A stretch of DNA of 41,008 nucleotides from positions 376,246-417,253 of the forward strand of contig NZ_BMRI01000003.1 of assembly GCF_014648555.1 (NCBI RefSeq), given 5' to 3'. The translations under genes were made by a program, and so were the position numbers. The notes beneath the pieces were generated by a model. That model was given only the letters and a program-made list of their open reading frames with translations. It was not told where the DNA came from and made no database searches. Below are positions 1 to 8,117 of the stretch, one piece after another. Position 1 is the stretch's first letter. Each line of letters begins with the position of its first letter. The stretch comes from Kitasatospora griseola. GTDB taxonomy: Bacteria; Actinomycetota; Actinomycetes; Streptomycetales; Streptomycetaceae.

Positions 1-946
1 GGGTGGAGCCGATGTGGGTGGAGGCCTCGTTGAGCAGGGCGAGGCTGCGGCGCACTCCGGCGGCCTCGCGTTCGGCGATGCTCCGGCTGGTGACGTCCTG
101 GACCTGCCCGGCGACGCCGATCGGGCGCCCTCCGGCGGCGGTGAGCCGGTACAGCGAGACCGCCCAGGTGCGCTCGTCGTCGCGGCCGGCCGGGCGGCCG
201 GGGCGGGCGGGGGCGGACATCCGCAGGTCGAGGACCGGCTCCTGGCCGGTGAGGACCTTGCGCAGGGCGAGCAGCAGCCGGTCCGCGTCGGAGGGCCGGA
301 ACACGTCGCCGGGGGCGAGGCCCTGCAGGGCGCCGGGGCTGCGGCCGAGGCCGGCCGCGAAGGCGCCGTTGACGCGCTGCAGCTTCAGGTCGGTGTCGAA
401 CAGGAAGAACCCGGTGGGGGTCTGCCGGATGACGGCCTCGGAGGCCGCCAGGTCGGTCTCGATGGCGCGCAGCCGGCCGAGGTCGACGGCCAGGCAGGTG
501 GCCGAGCCGTCGGCGCTGTCGGGCATCGCGTAGACCTCGGCGAGGCTCTCCGCGCCGGACTGGTCCCGGTAGGGGGCGGTGCCGACCCACTCCTCGCCGG
601 ACAGGATGCGCTCCAGCCGGGCCCGGCCGCGCTGCCACAGTTCGCGCGGGACGAACGCGGTGATCGGGTCCGCGCCGACCGCGTCCGCGGCGGGCACGCC
701 GAAGAACTTGGCGGCCCGGTCGCTCCACTGCGCGATCCGGCCGTCGGGGCCGATCGCGAAGGTGGCGACCCGGATGTAGTCGTAGATGGTGCCCGAGGAG
801 CCCTGTTCCCAGCCGTCCGGGAGGGTGGCATGCACCGTCGGGGCACCCGGCTGCTCCGGCAGCGCGGCTCGGCCGCTGCTGCCGTGCGTCGTGTTCCGTG
901 CCGGGAAGCTGTTCAACGGACCGACCCCTCCAACCCGCGCGCCCAT
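1..946 (-). CDS. PAS-domain sensory protein, partial (C-terminus outside window)
   Basis: I recovered this reading frame by translating the minus strand; it is open from about 946 to the window edge and has no stop, so only the N-terminal ~305-315 residues are present. A PAS-like segment (YIRVATFAIGPDGRIAQWSD) is followed by a second one (VIRQTPTGFFLFDTDLKLQR) and a PAC-like end (VAGQVQDVTSRSIAERE). The last visible residues (RRSLALLNEASTHIGST) match the linker that leads into a GAF domain in the neighbouring phosphatase (RRRLSLLNEFGSRVG). The missing part is therefore probably GAF plus PP2C (SpoIIE) plus HATPase, by analogy; this is inference. The start is uncertain. ATG at 946 is the first possibility, but a TTG at 916 has a clean GGAGGGG eight bases upstream and may be the real start. 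It lies 75 bp downstream of the SpoIIE gene on the same strand and could be co-transcribed with it. Confidence 0.8.
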   Translation of the reverse strand, partial: MGARVGGVGPLNSFPARNTTHGSSGRAALPEQPGAPTVHATLPDGWEQGSSGTIYDYIRVATFAIGPDGRIAQWSDRAAKFFGVPAADAVGADPITAFVPRELWQRGRARLERILSGEEWVGTAPYRDQSGAESLAEVYAMPDSADGSATCLAVDLGRLRAIETDLAASEAVIRQTPTGFFLFDTDLKLQRVNGAFAAGLGRSPGALQGLAPGDVFRPSDADRLLLALRKVLTGQEPVLDLRMSAPARPGRPAGRDDERTWAVSLYRLTAAGGRPIGVAGQVQDVTSRSIAEREAAGVRRSLALLNEASTHIGST

Positions 947-1021
947 CCGGTGTCGAGACGACCGAGTATTTCGATGTCCGAGTATTCATCATTCGGGCGT
1001 GGGCGCACACGCCCTTCAACG

Positions 1022-3823
1022 TCACAACATCGACTCGGGTGGTTGAACGTCCGAGTCTGCCAGCTCGAACCAGACGACCTTGCCCAGCCCCTCGGCCCGG
1101 GTTCCCCACCGCAGGGCGAGCCGGCGGACCAGTTCGAGACCGCGCCCGCCCTCGTCGCCGGCGCTCGCGTGCCGCTCCTTGGGCGGGTCCGGCAGCGGGT
1201 CGGAGATCTCCACCAGCAGCAGGTCGCCGAGCGTCAGGCGGACCCCGATCGGGGCGCTGGCGTACCGGACGGCGTTCGTGACCAGTTCGCTGACCAGCAG
1301 CTCCGCGGTGTCGGTGAGGGACTCGACGCCCCAGTCGGCGAGGGTGTGGCGGACCAGCCGGCGGGCCCGGGAGACCGCGGTCGGCTCGGCGGGCAGCGTC
1401 CAGCCGGCGGTGGGGGCGTCCTCCCGTTCCCGGCCGAGCCGGGCCAGCAGCAGGGCCACGTCGTCGGGCTCGCGGCCCTGCTCCATGGTGTCGAGGACGG
1501 CCTCGCACGCCTGCTGGATCGAGGCGTACGGCTGTTCGAGCACGCTGATCAACCTCCCCAGTCCCACGTCCAGATCCTTGTCCCGGGACTCCACCAGCCC
1601 GTCCGTGCACAGGGCGAGCAGGCTGCCGTCCGGGATCTCCATCTCGATGGACTCGAACGGCACCCCGCCGACGCCGAGCGGCGCGCCGGAGGGCAGGTCG
1701 AGCACCTGGCCGGCGCCGCCGGGCAGCGGGCCGCCGGAGCAGGCCGGCTCGGCGTCGGCGCCGGGCACCACCAGGACCGGCGGGATGTGGCCGGCCTTGG
1801 TGACGGTCAGCCTGCGCCGCGCGGGGTCGAACACCGCGTAGACGCAGGTGGCGAGCAGGGCCTCGTCGGGGCCCTGGGCGAGGTCGTCGGCCAGCTCGTG
1901 GACGTGCCGCAGGACCACCTCGGGCGCCAGGTCGAGGGCGGCCAGCACCCGCACCGCGGTGCGCAGCCGGCCCATCGTGGCGGCGGCCCGCAGGCCGTGG
2001 CCCATCACGTCGCCGACCACCAGCGCGGTGCGGTCGCCGGGCAGCGGGATGACGTCGAACCAGTCGCCGCCGACCTCGGTGCCGCTGGAGCCCGGCACGT
2101 ACCGGTAGGCCACCTCGACGCCGGCCGGCTGCGGCACCTGCTGGGGCAGCAGGGTGCGCTGCAGGGTGAGCGCGGCCGTCCGCTCGCGGGCGTACAGGCG
2201 GGCGTTGTCCAGCGAGCTGCCGGCCCGGTCGGCGAGTTCGACGGTGAAGGCCAGGTCGTCGCGGTCGAAGCCCTCCCGGTAGCCGGCCCGGCTGACCACC
2301 AGCAGGCCGATCACGATGCCGCGGGCCCGCAGCGGCACCACCAGCCGGGAGTGGATGCCGAGGTCGCGGGCGGCCTCGACCTTGGGGTCGCCGGGGAAGG
2401 ACAGCGCGTCCAGCTCGGCGCCGGTGAGCAGTTCGGGGACACCGCTGCGCAGCACCCGGCCGAACGCGGACTCGTCCTCGAAGGTGATCCGGGCGCCGTG
2501 CCGGAGCATGGTCTCCACCGTCGGGCCGTCCTGCACGGAGGCGACGCCCAGCTGCAGCAGCGAGGTGCGCCGGTCGTGGCCGTGCCGGGGCAGGTCGTCA
2601 CCGTGCGCGACGGCCTGCAGCAGGATCACCGCGGCGTAGTCGGCCAGCCGCGGGACCACCGCGCCGGCCAGCTCCTGGGCGATCATCGAGGCGTCCAGCA
2701 GGTCGCCGACCCGGGAGCCGAACTCGTTGAGCAGCGAGAGCCGGCGCCGGGCACCCTCCACCTTGGCCACCGCCCGGTAGCGCTCGGTGACGTCCATCGC
2801 GGTTCCGGAGATGCCGAGCACCCGGCCGGCCCGGTCGGTCATCCGGCTGAACGAGATCGACCGGAAGCCGGCCCGGCCGCCCGGCGAGGCCAGCGTGACG
2901 TCGATGACGGGTTCGCCGGTGGCCAGCACCTGGCGCTGCAGGGCGGTGATCTCGTCGGCGGAGCGCTCCGGCAGCGTCTCGCCGGTGGTGCGGCCGATGT
3001 GCGCCTCGGCGGGCAGGCCGTTCATCTCGGCCAGCGTGCGGTTGACGGCGGTGTAGCGCAGTTCGGTGTCCAGCACCGCGATGCCCAGCGGGGACTGCTC
3101 GAACAGCGCGTCGCGGACCGCGAGGTCGCGCTCGACGGCGCGCAGCGCGGCGGCCTCGGTGAGCGCGGCCTGCACGTACGGGGCGCCGTCGCCGTCCACC
3201 AGCAGCGACAGCCGGACCTCCACCTCGACCGGCACGCCGTACCGGTCGCTGATGCCGGTGAAGCCGTGCCAGGAGCCGCGGCGCAGCGTCTCCTGCAGGG
3301 CGGCCCGGGCCCGCTGCTGGTCCTCCGGGGCGGCCAGCAGGTCCTCCAGCGCCCGGCCGACCAGCACCTCGCTGGGCCAGCCGAGCATCTCCTCGGCGGC
3401 CGGGCTCCACAGCACCACCCGGCCCGCGGTGTCCAGGATGACGATCGCCACCCGCACCACGTCCAGCACGCTGCCGCCCTCGGTGCGGCGGCTGGGGTGC
3501 AGGCTGGTCGGCGCGGTGTCGGAGCGGGCGGCCGGGTGCAGGCCGGGCCCGCCGGGGAACGCCCGGACGGGGCGGCCGCGGGTGCTCCGGCTGCCCGGGG
3601 CCTCCGGGGCGCCCCGGGCGGGCGGCTCCGGCCCGGCGGACGGCCCCGCGGTGGGCGGCGTCGGCGGCTCGTGGCCGGGGCGGCGGCGCAGGCGGGCGCG
3701 GGCGGCCGCGCTGCCGGACCGGCCGGCGCCTATGGGCAGCGCGGAACCGCTCGGCCGCCCCGGCCCGCGCGGAGGCAGGCCGGACGCCTCGCGCTCTCCC
3801 CCGCCGTCACCCGGCTTCGCCAC
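1022..3823 (-). CDS. PAS-PAS-GAF-SpoIIE (PP2C) phosphatase with C-terminal HATPase domain
   Basis: A 933-residue cytoplasmic multidomain protein. In order: a Pro/Gly/Arg-rich low-complexity N-terminus (about 1-115), PAS 1 (about 118-230, VAIVILDTAGRVVLWSPAAE), PAS 2 (about 240-350, ending DVTERYRAV), a GAF domain (about 365-550), a SpoIIE-type PP2C phosphatase (about 575-800; metal-binding segments VGGDWFDVIPL, VVGDVMGHG and EPDDVALLLARL), and an anti-sigma-type HATPase (about 810-925; LLVSELVTNAVRYA, GRGLELVRRLA). Such proteins dephosphorylate anti-anti-sigma (STAS) proteins and can also bind anti-sigma partners, so this is probably a stress or development partner-switch regulator. The target is not visible here. 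The start is GTG at 3823, supported by GGAGG eight bases upstream. It follows the Nudix gene by about 200 bp on the same strand. Confidence 0.93.
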   Translation of the reverse strand: MAKPGDGGGEREASGLPPRGPGRPSGSALPIGAGRSGSAAARARLRRRPGHEPPTPPTAGPSAGPEPPARGAPEAPGSRSTRGRPVRAFPGGPGLHPAARSDTAPTSLHPSRRTEGGSVLDVVRVAIVILDTAGRVVLWSPAAEEMLGWPSEVLVGRALEDLLAAPEDQQRARAALQETLRRGSWHGFTGISDRYGVPVEVEVRLSLLVDGDGAPYVQAALTEAAALRAVERDLAVRDALFEQSPLGIAVLDTELRYTAVNRTLAEMNGLPAEAHIGRTTGETLPERSADEITALQRQVLATGEPVIDVTLASPGGRAGFRSISFSRMTDRAGRVLGISGTAMDVTERYRAVAKVEGARRRLSLLNEFGSRVGDLLDASMIAQELAGAVVPRLADYAAVILLQAVAHGDDLPRHGHDRRTSLLQLGVASVQDGPTVETMLRHGARITFEDESAFGRVLRSGVPELLTGAELDALSFPGDPKVEAARDLGIHSRLVVPLRARGIVIGLLVVSRAGYREGFDRDDLAFTVELADRAGSSLDNARLYARERTAALTLQRTLLPQQVPQPAGVEVAYRYVPGSSGTEVGGDWFDVIPLPGDRTALVVGDVMGHGLRAAATMGRLRTAVRVLAALDLAPEVVLRHVHELADDLAQGPDEALLATCVYAVFDPARRRLTVTKAGHIPPVLVVPGADAEPACSGGPLPGGAGQVLDLPSGAPLGVGGVPFESIEMEIPDGSLLALCTDGLVESRDKDLDVGLGRLISVLEQPYASIQQACEAVLDTMEQGREPDDVALLLARLGREREDAPTAGWTLPAEPTAVSRARRLVRHTLADWGVESLTDTAELLVSELVTNAVRYASAPIGVRLTLGDLLLVEISDPLPDPPKERHASAGDEGGRGLELVRRLALRWGTRAEGLGKVVWFELADSDVQPPESML

Positions 3824-4029
3824 CTACGGGGCCTCCGGCCGTCGCTGGAACGCGCCGCCGGCGGGCCGTCGGGGGCGCGGGCCGCCGCCACGCCGCGCCG
3901 AACCCGGCTACTGATCGTGACGAATGCTGCCGGACACTGCCATACCCCGGGAAACGCCCAGCTATCCCGACATACGGGTCGTCTGTCCGATTGGCGTACA
4001 GAACGGGCATTTCCGGGGGCGTTCCGGCC

Positions 4030-4425
4030 TCAGCGCAGGTGGCCGTCGCGGTGCAGGTCGTCGAAGAGCAGCTGGTCGACCGGCGGTACGCGGTCGCGGT
4101 CGGCGTAGCCGAACCACTCCACGTCCTCGATCTCGCTGCTGGCGGCGAGGGTGCCCGTGTAGTCGGCGCGGTAGCAGGCCATCCGGACGGTGGGGCCGGA
4201 CGGGTGGGCGTCGGCGTGGTAGGTGCCGACGTGGACGACGGTGTCGGGGCGGATGGCGACGGTGAGCTCCTCGGCGACCTCGCGGGTCAGCGTCTGCAGG
4301 TCGGTCTCGCCGTCCTCGCGCTTGCCGCCGGGGATGTAGAACACGTCCTTGCCGCGGGGGCGCGCGCAGAGGATCCGGCCGCCCTCCAGGAGGACCCACG
4401 CCACCGTGTCGATCAGCTCTGCCAT
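4030..4425 (-). CDS. Nudix hydrolase
   Basis: A 131-residue single-domain Nudix protein. The Nudix box is visible from about residue 33: GGKREDGETD followed by REVAEEL, which fits G-x5-E-x7-R-E-x2-E-E with the catalytic Glu pair. These enzymes cleave nucleoside diphosphates linked to another moiety (NDP-X). The short domain with MAELIDTVAWVLLEGGRILCAR resembles MutT-like pyrophosphohydrolases, but the substrate cannot be deduced. ATG start at 4425; no strong Shine-Dalgarno is visible. A TAGGGT box at 4471-4476 (minus strand) is a possible -10. It lies 53 bp downstream of the CYTH gene on the same strand. Confident on family, not on substrate. Confidence 0.92.
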   Translation of the reverse strand: MAELIDTVAWVLLEGGRILCARPRGKDVFYIPGGKREDGETDLQTLTREVAEELTVAIRPDTVVHVGTYHADAHPSGPTVRMACYRADYTGTLAASSEIEDVEWFGYADRDRVPPVDQLLFDDLHRDGHLR

Positions 4426-4478
4426 CGCCGCCCTGCCGCCCTTGCCGCTCGTACCGTTCGTCGGCTCCCGACCCTATG

Positions 4479-4949
4479 TCAGGGGCGGGGCGGCCCGGCG
4501 GCGGTGGCGAGGCGCTGGTTCTTCAGGTCGGGGCGGTCGGTGACCTCCGGCCCGAACCAGGGCGGCGGGGTGAACGCGGCGGCGTCCCGCTCGTCGGCGA
4601 ACTCGACCTCGACGGTGCGCAGCCCGGCCAGCCGGCCGTGGAAGGTGTCGACCACGGCCTCGTACCGGCCGAGCTCCACCACCCGGCGGGTCTTGGCGAC
4701 CCGGGCCTGCTCGGTGGCGGGCCACAGCGCCTCGAACTGCTCGGCGGTGAGCGGGGTCTCCCACTCGCCGCGGACCAGGCCGGTGCCGCGCTTGACGGTC
4801 AGTGAGCACGCCCCGCCCTGGTCCCGCACCCGGGCCTCGGCCCCGTCCGGGCCGGTCACCAGGTACCCCTGCCGGACTTCGAACTCCCGCCCGTCGGGGA
4901 CGGTTTCGCCGTCCGGGACCAGGAACTTGCGCTCGATCTCCAGAGCCAA
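4479..4949 (-). CDS. CYTH-domain protein (class IV adenylate cyclase / triphosphatase superfamily)
   Basis: About 156 residues. The family signature ExExK appears right at the N-terminus (LEIERKFLV). Conserved basic and acidic residues alternate along the expected beta-barrel: RQGYLV, EARVRDQG, LTVKRGTG, RRVVELGRYEAVVD, VEVEF. CYTH proteins act on triphosphorylated substrates (inorganic triphosphate, ThTP or ATP to cAMP) with divalent metal; the short form without a CHAD domain most often matches inorganic triphosphatases. I chose the TTG at 4949 because GAGGAGG lies seven bases upstream and the ExExK motif follows at once. An upstream ATG (5000) would add a 17-residue low-complexity tail. 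The CYTH-Nudix spacing is 53 bp, so co-transcription is plausible. Confidence 0.88.
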   Translation of the reverse strand: MALEIERKFLVPDGETVPDGREFEVRQGYLVTGPDGAEARVRDQGGACSLTVKRGTGLVRGEWETPLTAEQFEALWPATEQARVAKTRRVVELGRYEAVVDTFHGRLAGLRTVEVEFADERDAAAFTPPPWFGPEVTDRPDLKNQRLATAAGPPRP

Positions 4950-5034
4950 CGGATGTCCTCCTCGCTCGGCACGGCCGCCCCGGCCTGCTGCTCCCGCCAC
5001 GCTACGCGGCCGCGGGCGCCCGGGCCCGGACCGA

Positions 5035-5244
5035 CTACGCGCGGCCCGCCCCGGGCTGCGCGGGCTCCTCGGGCTCTTCGCGTTCGACCCAGTAGAGCTG
5101 CTTGTGGCCGCGGGCCTCGAACTCGGCGGCCAGGGCCTCGGCGGCGGGGCGGGTGAGGCCGCGGGCGAGCAGGAAGCGGTTGCCGTTGTCGTCCTGGCGC
5201 ATCACGCGGTGGGCGGCGGGCGTGCGGTCCGGGTGTTCCTCCAT
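5035..5244 (-). CDS. small SPOR-like conserved streptomycete protein
   Basis: A 69-residue hydrophilic protein. The middle (VMRQDDNGNRFLLARGLTRPAAEALAAEFEARGHKQLYWVE, quoted in pieces: VMRQDDNGNRFLLARGL and AEFEARGHKQLYWVERE) reads like one beta-alpha-beta unit of a SPOR-type fold, and similar small streptomycete proteins are annotated as SPOR-domain proteins. This is from memory of the family and was not searched. There is no signal peptide or membrane segment, so a peptidoglycan-binding role is doubtful. ATG at 5244; a TACCGT -10 box ends eight bases upstream, which suggests a leaderless or nearly leaderless transcript. The MTase terminator at 5261-5290 separates it from the upstream gene. 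Function unknown. Confidence 0.75.
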   Translation of the reverse strand: MEEHPDRTPAAHRVMRQDDNGNRFLLARGLTRPAAEALAAEFEARGHKQLYWVEREEPEEPAQPGAGRA

Positions 5245-5252
5245 GGCGCCAC

Positions 5253-5258
5253 ACGGTA
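5253..5258 (-). promoter_or_regulatory. -10 box of the SPOR-like gene
   Basis: Minus strand TACCGT, ending eight bases before the ATG at 5244. It fits the actinobacterial TANNNT -10 placed so that transcription would begin at or next to the start codon. Confidence 0.4.
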
Positions 5259-5260
5259 GC

Positions 5261-5290
5261 GGTCCGGCCCGATGGGGGGCGGGCCGGACC
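5261..5290 (-). terminator. hairpin terminator downstream of methyltransferase gene
   Basis: A perfect 10-bp inverted repeat (GGTCCGGCCC / GGGCCGGACC) with a 10-base loop, about 37 bases beyond the methyltransferase stop codon. Typical GC-rich streptomycete hairpin without a long U tract. Confidence 0.6.
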
Positions 5291-5326
5291 CTGCCGTGGC
5301 CGACGGGTCGGACCGCAGCGAGCCAA

Positions 5327-6133
5327 CTAGCTTACGCTCAACAGGAGTTCACTGTGCAGGACGACGAACCAGGCGTCCGGACGGCCGGCCCAGCGGAGCC
5401 AGCCGGCGGCGATCCGGGCCAGGTCGGCGGGGGTGGCGAGGCCCTCGGCGAGGGCAGTGGCGGCAGTGTTGGAGTGCACTGTCCGCTCGGCCCAGCTCTC
5501 CGACCACCAGGCGCGTTCGGCCCCGGTGGCGTACGTCCAGGTGCTGGAGGACGGCCGAGCGTCGGTCAGGCCGGCGGCGTGCGCCCAGGAGAGCAGGCGG
5601 CGGCCGGCGTCGGGCTCGCCGCCAAAGACCCGGGCGGTCGCCCGGTAGAGCGCCGACCACTCGTCGAGTTCCGGCAGTTCGGGGTACCAGGCCATCGCGG
5701 CGTAGTCGGCGTCGCGGACCGCGATCACCCCGCCGGGGGCGGCGACCCGGCGCATCTCGCGCAGCGCGGCGACCGGGTCGGCGAGGTGCTGGAGCACCTG
5801 GTGGGCGTGCACCACGTCGAACGAGGCGTCGGCGTACGGGAGTCGGTACACGTCGGCGGCCTCGAAGGTCAGCCGCTGCTCCAGGCCGCGTTCGGCGGCG
5901 AGCGCGGCGGCCTGGGCGAGCACCTCGGCGGACGGGTCGACGCCGATCGCCCGGCCGGTCGGGCCGAGCCGGTCGGCCAGGTCGGCGGTGATCGTGCCGG
6001 GCCCGCAGCCGACGTCCAACAGCCGCTGGCCGGGGCGCAGTTCGGGCAGCAGGTAGGCCGCGGAGTTGGCGGCGGTGCGAGTGCGGTGCGAGCGCAGGAC
6101 GGCGGCGTGGTGCCCGTGGGTGTAACCGGCCAC
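5327..6133 (-). CDS. class I SAM-dependent methyltransferase (Ubie/COQ5-like)
   Basis: About 268 residues with a Rossmann methyltransferase core. Motif I is LLDVGCGPGTITADLA, the acidic end of strand 2 is AIGVDPSAEVLAQA, motif II/III is FEAADVYRLPYADASFDVVHAHQVLQHL, and the post-motif is ALREMRRVAAPGGVIAVRD. The C-terminal half (about 150-268) is a helical substrate lid typical of small-molecule methyltransferases. The substrate is not predictable. I use the GTG at 6133, preceded by a GAGGGAGAGGGG stretch about seven bases upstream and giving MAGYTHGHH at the N-terminus. A longer ATG start (6187) would add 18 unconserved-looking residues. Divergent from the PNPOx-like gene at 6272; a TATGCT -10 candidate sits about 40 bp upstream. 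Confidence 0.9.
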   Translation of the reverse strand: MAGYTHGHHAAVLRSHRTRTAANSAAYLLPELRPGQRLLDVGCGPGTITADLADRLGPTGRAIGVDPSAEVLAQAAALAAERGLEQRLTFEAADVYRLPYADASFDVVHAHQVLQHLADPVAALREMRRVAAPGGVIAVRDADYAAMAWYPELPELDEWSALYRATARVFGGEPDAGRRLLSWAHAAGLTDARPSSSTWTYATGAERAWWSESWAERTVHSNTAATALAEGLATPADLARIAAGWLRWAGRPDAWFVVLHSELLLSVS

Positions 6134-6271
6134 AGTGGTTCCCCTCTCCCTCGAAGGCGACCGGCCCAGCATAGAAAACCGTTCCACTGGTCGGACAATC
6201 CCGTCTCACCTTGTGGGACGTCGGCGAAACCCCCTCGCCCGCCGGGCCGACCCGGGCGCAGAATCGGCGGC

Positions 6272-6859
6272 ATGGGAAAGACCTACGAACGCATCGACGA
6301 CCGGCTGCGCGCGTTCATCGACAGGCAGCCCGTGTTCTTCGTGGCCACCGCCCCGCTGTCGGGCGACGGGCACGTCAACCTCTCCCCCAAGGGCCGCTCC
6401 GGCACCCTCGCCGTCCTCGACGAACTCACCGTCGCCTACCTGGACTTCGGCGGTTCGCACGCCGAGACCATCGCCCACCTGCGGGAGAACGGCCGGATCA
6501 CCCTGATGTGGTGCGCCTTCGACGGCCCGCCGACCGTGCTGCGGGTGCACGGCCGGGGCGAGCCGGTGTTCCGCGACGACCCCCGCTTCGCCGAACTGCT
6601 CGGCCGCTTCGACCCGTCCGCGGACGGCGCCGGGCTGCGCGCGATCGTCCTGGTCCGGGCGGATCGGGTCAGCGACTCCTGCGGGTACGCCGTCCCGTTC
6701 ATGGACTACCGCTCGGACCGGGAGATCCACCGGCAGTACTTCGACCGCAAGGGCGAGGAGAACTTCAGCGCCTACTGCGAGGGGAAGGACCACGTCGCCG
6801 TCAGCATCGACGGCCTGCCCTCGCTGCCGCTCCCGCTGTCACCGCGCACCGCCGTCTGA
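6272..6859 (+). CDS. pyridoxamine 5'-phosphate oxidase-like FMN/F420-binding protein
   Basis: 195 residues with the split-barrel flavin-binding fold of the PNPOx-like superfamily. It opens with the IDDRLRAFIDRQPVFFVATAP segment, followed by HVNLSPKG (substrate/flavin loop), YLDFGGSHAETIAHLRENGRITLMWCAFDG, and VLRVHGRG. The pattern is that of small streptomycete PNPOx-family oxidoreductases, not of the PdxH vitamin B6 enzyme, whose C-terminal signature is absent. The start at 6272 gives MGKTYERID; no good Shine-Dalgarno is seen, but CAGAAT ends seven bases before it and may be a -10 for a leaderless message. The downstream deaminase begins 69 bp later and could be in the same transcript. Confidence 0.88.
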   Translation: MGKTYERIDDRLRAFIDRQPVFFVATAPLSGDGHVNLSPKGRSGTLAVLDELTVAYLDFGGSHAETIAHLRENGRITLMWCAFDGPPTVLRVHGRGEPVFRDDPRFAELLGRFDPSADGAGLRAIVLVRADRVSDSCGYAVPFMDYRSDREIHRQYFDRKGEENFSAYCEGKDHVAVSIDGLPSLPLPLSPRTAV

Positions 6860-6928
6860 ACCGGGCTCCGCCGGGACCGTACCGTGGGGGGCGTCGTCCT
6901 GCTGCGGTACGCCCCGAAGGAGCCCCAG

Positions 6929-7375
6929 ATGACCACCGACCAGGAGTGGCTGCGTCGCGCGATCGAACTGTCCCGGCGCTGCCCGCCGTCCCGGACGGCG
7001 TTCTCGGTGGGCGCGGTGATCGTCGGCGCCGACGGCGAGGTGCTGGCCGAGGGCTTCAGCCGGGAGGTCGACGCGGTGAACCACGCCGAGGAGGCCGCGC
7101 TCGGCCGGCTCGCGCCCGGCGATCCGCGACTGCGCACCGCCACCGTCTACAGCACCTTGGAGCCCTGCGGGCAGCGCGCCTCCCGTCCGCACCCCTGCGC
7201 CGAGCTGATCGTCGCCGCCGGGGTGCCGCGGGTGGTGGTGGCCTGGCGGGAGCCCGCGCTGTTCGTCGAGGACTGCCGGGGCAGCGCGCTGCTCACCGCG
7301 GCGGGCGTCGAGGTGGTGGAGCTGCCGGAGCTGGCCGCGGAGGCCCGGGCGGTCAACGCGCACCTGCTGGGGTGA
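6929..7375 (+). CDS. RibD-like / dCMP-type pyrimidine deaminase
   Basis: 148 residues forming a single zinc-dependent cytidine deaminase fold. The catalytic motif is H-A-E (His52-Ala-Glu54, NHAEEAAL) and the second zinc motif is PC-x9-C (Cys80, Cys90; TLEPCGQRASRPHPCAEL). The long spacing between the two cysteines is that of the RibD deaminase domain (PCxxxGRTPPC type), not the short PCxxC of cytosine or tRNA adenosine deaminases. A deaminase acting on a pyrimidine-like intermediate (riboflavin-type or a secondary-metabolite analogue) is therefore most likely. No reductase domain follows. Start ATG at 6929 with AAGGAG seven bases upstream. Codirectional with the HAD gene 72 bp downstream. Confidence 0.9.
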   Translation: MTTDQEWLRRAIELSRRCPPSRTAFSVGAVIVGADGEVLAEGFSREVDAVNHAEEAALGRLAPGDPRLRTATVYSTLEPCGQRASRPHPCAELIVAAGVPRVVVAWREPALFVEDCRGSALLTAAGVEVVELPELAAEARAVNAHLLG

Positions 7376-7396
7376 GCTCGACGGCTCCCGGCGCAG

Positions 7397-7420
7397 GTTT
7401 TGTACGATTGTGGAACAAAC
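7397..7420 (+). promoter_or_regulatory. candidate promoter/operator upstream of HAD gene
   Basis: An AT-rich patch in a GC-rich gap. It carries TACGAT at 7403-7408 as a plausible -10 and a short inverted repeat TTTGT-N11-ACAAA (7399-7419). No -35 stands out. It could be a repressor site; no family is recognised. Confidence 0.3.
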
Positions 7421-7447
7421 ACTCGCCCGAGGCCCCGAGGAGCCCCG

Positions 7448-8104
7448 ATGCCCGCCCTCACCCCGCCGGTCCGGGCCGTCCTGCTCGACATGGACGGCAC
7501 CCTGGTCAACTCCGATGCCGTGGTCGAACGCTGCTGGCGCCGCTGGGCCGAACGCAACGGGCTCGACGCCGACGAGGCCATGAAGACCGTCCACGGCCGG
7601 CAGGGCCACCTGACCATGGCGCTGCTGCTGCCCGACCGCCCGATGGAGCAGAACCTCGCCGAGAACCGGCAGATGCTGGCCGAGGAGACCGCCGACACCG
7701 ACGGCGTGGTCGAAGTCCCCGGCGCCCGACGGCTGGTGGAGGCGCTGGCCGGACTGCCGCACGCCCTGGTCACCTCCGCCGACGAGGCCCTCGCCCGGGT
7801 CCGGATGGCCGCCGCCGGCGTCCCGCTGCCGCCGCTGATGATCACCGCCGAGCAGGTCGGCGCCAGCAAGCCCGACCCCGAGGGCTTCCTGAAGGCTGCC
7901 GCCGAACTCGGCGTCGCCCCCGCCGAATGCCTGGTCCTGGAGGACTCCGAGGCCGGCATCTCCGCCGCCCGCGCCGCCGGCATGCCGGTCCTCGGCATCG
8001 GCCCGCGCGCCGCCGCCCACCGCCCCGACTTCTTCGTGAACGACCTCACCGGCGTCACCGTCACCGCCGATCCGACCGGTCGGCTGACCGTCCGACTGCC
8101 CTGA
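7448..8104 (+). CDS. HAD-superfamily phosphatase
   Basis: 218 residues of the subfamily IA (cap C1) HAD hydrolases. Motif I is LLDMDGTLVNSD (nucleophile Asp14, acid/base Asp16), motif II is ALVTSAD, motif III is GASKPDPEGF (Lys), and motif IV is LVLEDSEAGISAARAAGM. The small helical cap between motifs I and II includes VHGRQGHLTMALLLPD. It most resembles sugar-phosphate or beta-phosphoglucomutase-like phosphatases such as 2-deoxyglucose-6-phosphatase or glycerol-3-phosphate phosphatase. Substrate not defined. Start ATG at 7448 with GAGGAG about five bases upstream. It converges with the hydrolase gene 13 bp away. Confidence 0.93.
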   Translation: MPALTPPVRAVLLDMDGTLVNSDAVVERCWRRWAERNGLDADEAMKTVHGRQGHLTMALLLPDRPMEQNLAENRQMLAEETADTDGVVEVPGARRLVEALAGLPHALVTSADEALARVRMAAAGVPLPPLMITAEQVGASKPDPEGFLKAAAELGVAPAECLVLEDSEAGISAARAAGMPVLGIGPRAAAHRPDFFVNDLTGVTVTADPTGRLTVRLP

Positions 8105-8117
8105 CCGACAGGCCTGT

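Noticed and set aside
14..4108. 1364-residue plus-strand open frame over the first 4 kb
   Set aside because: Its translation is low-complexity and Gly/Ala/Arg-rich. The minus strand in the same place encodes clear PAS, GAF, PP2C and Nudix domains, so the long frame is a GC-rich shadow.
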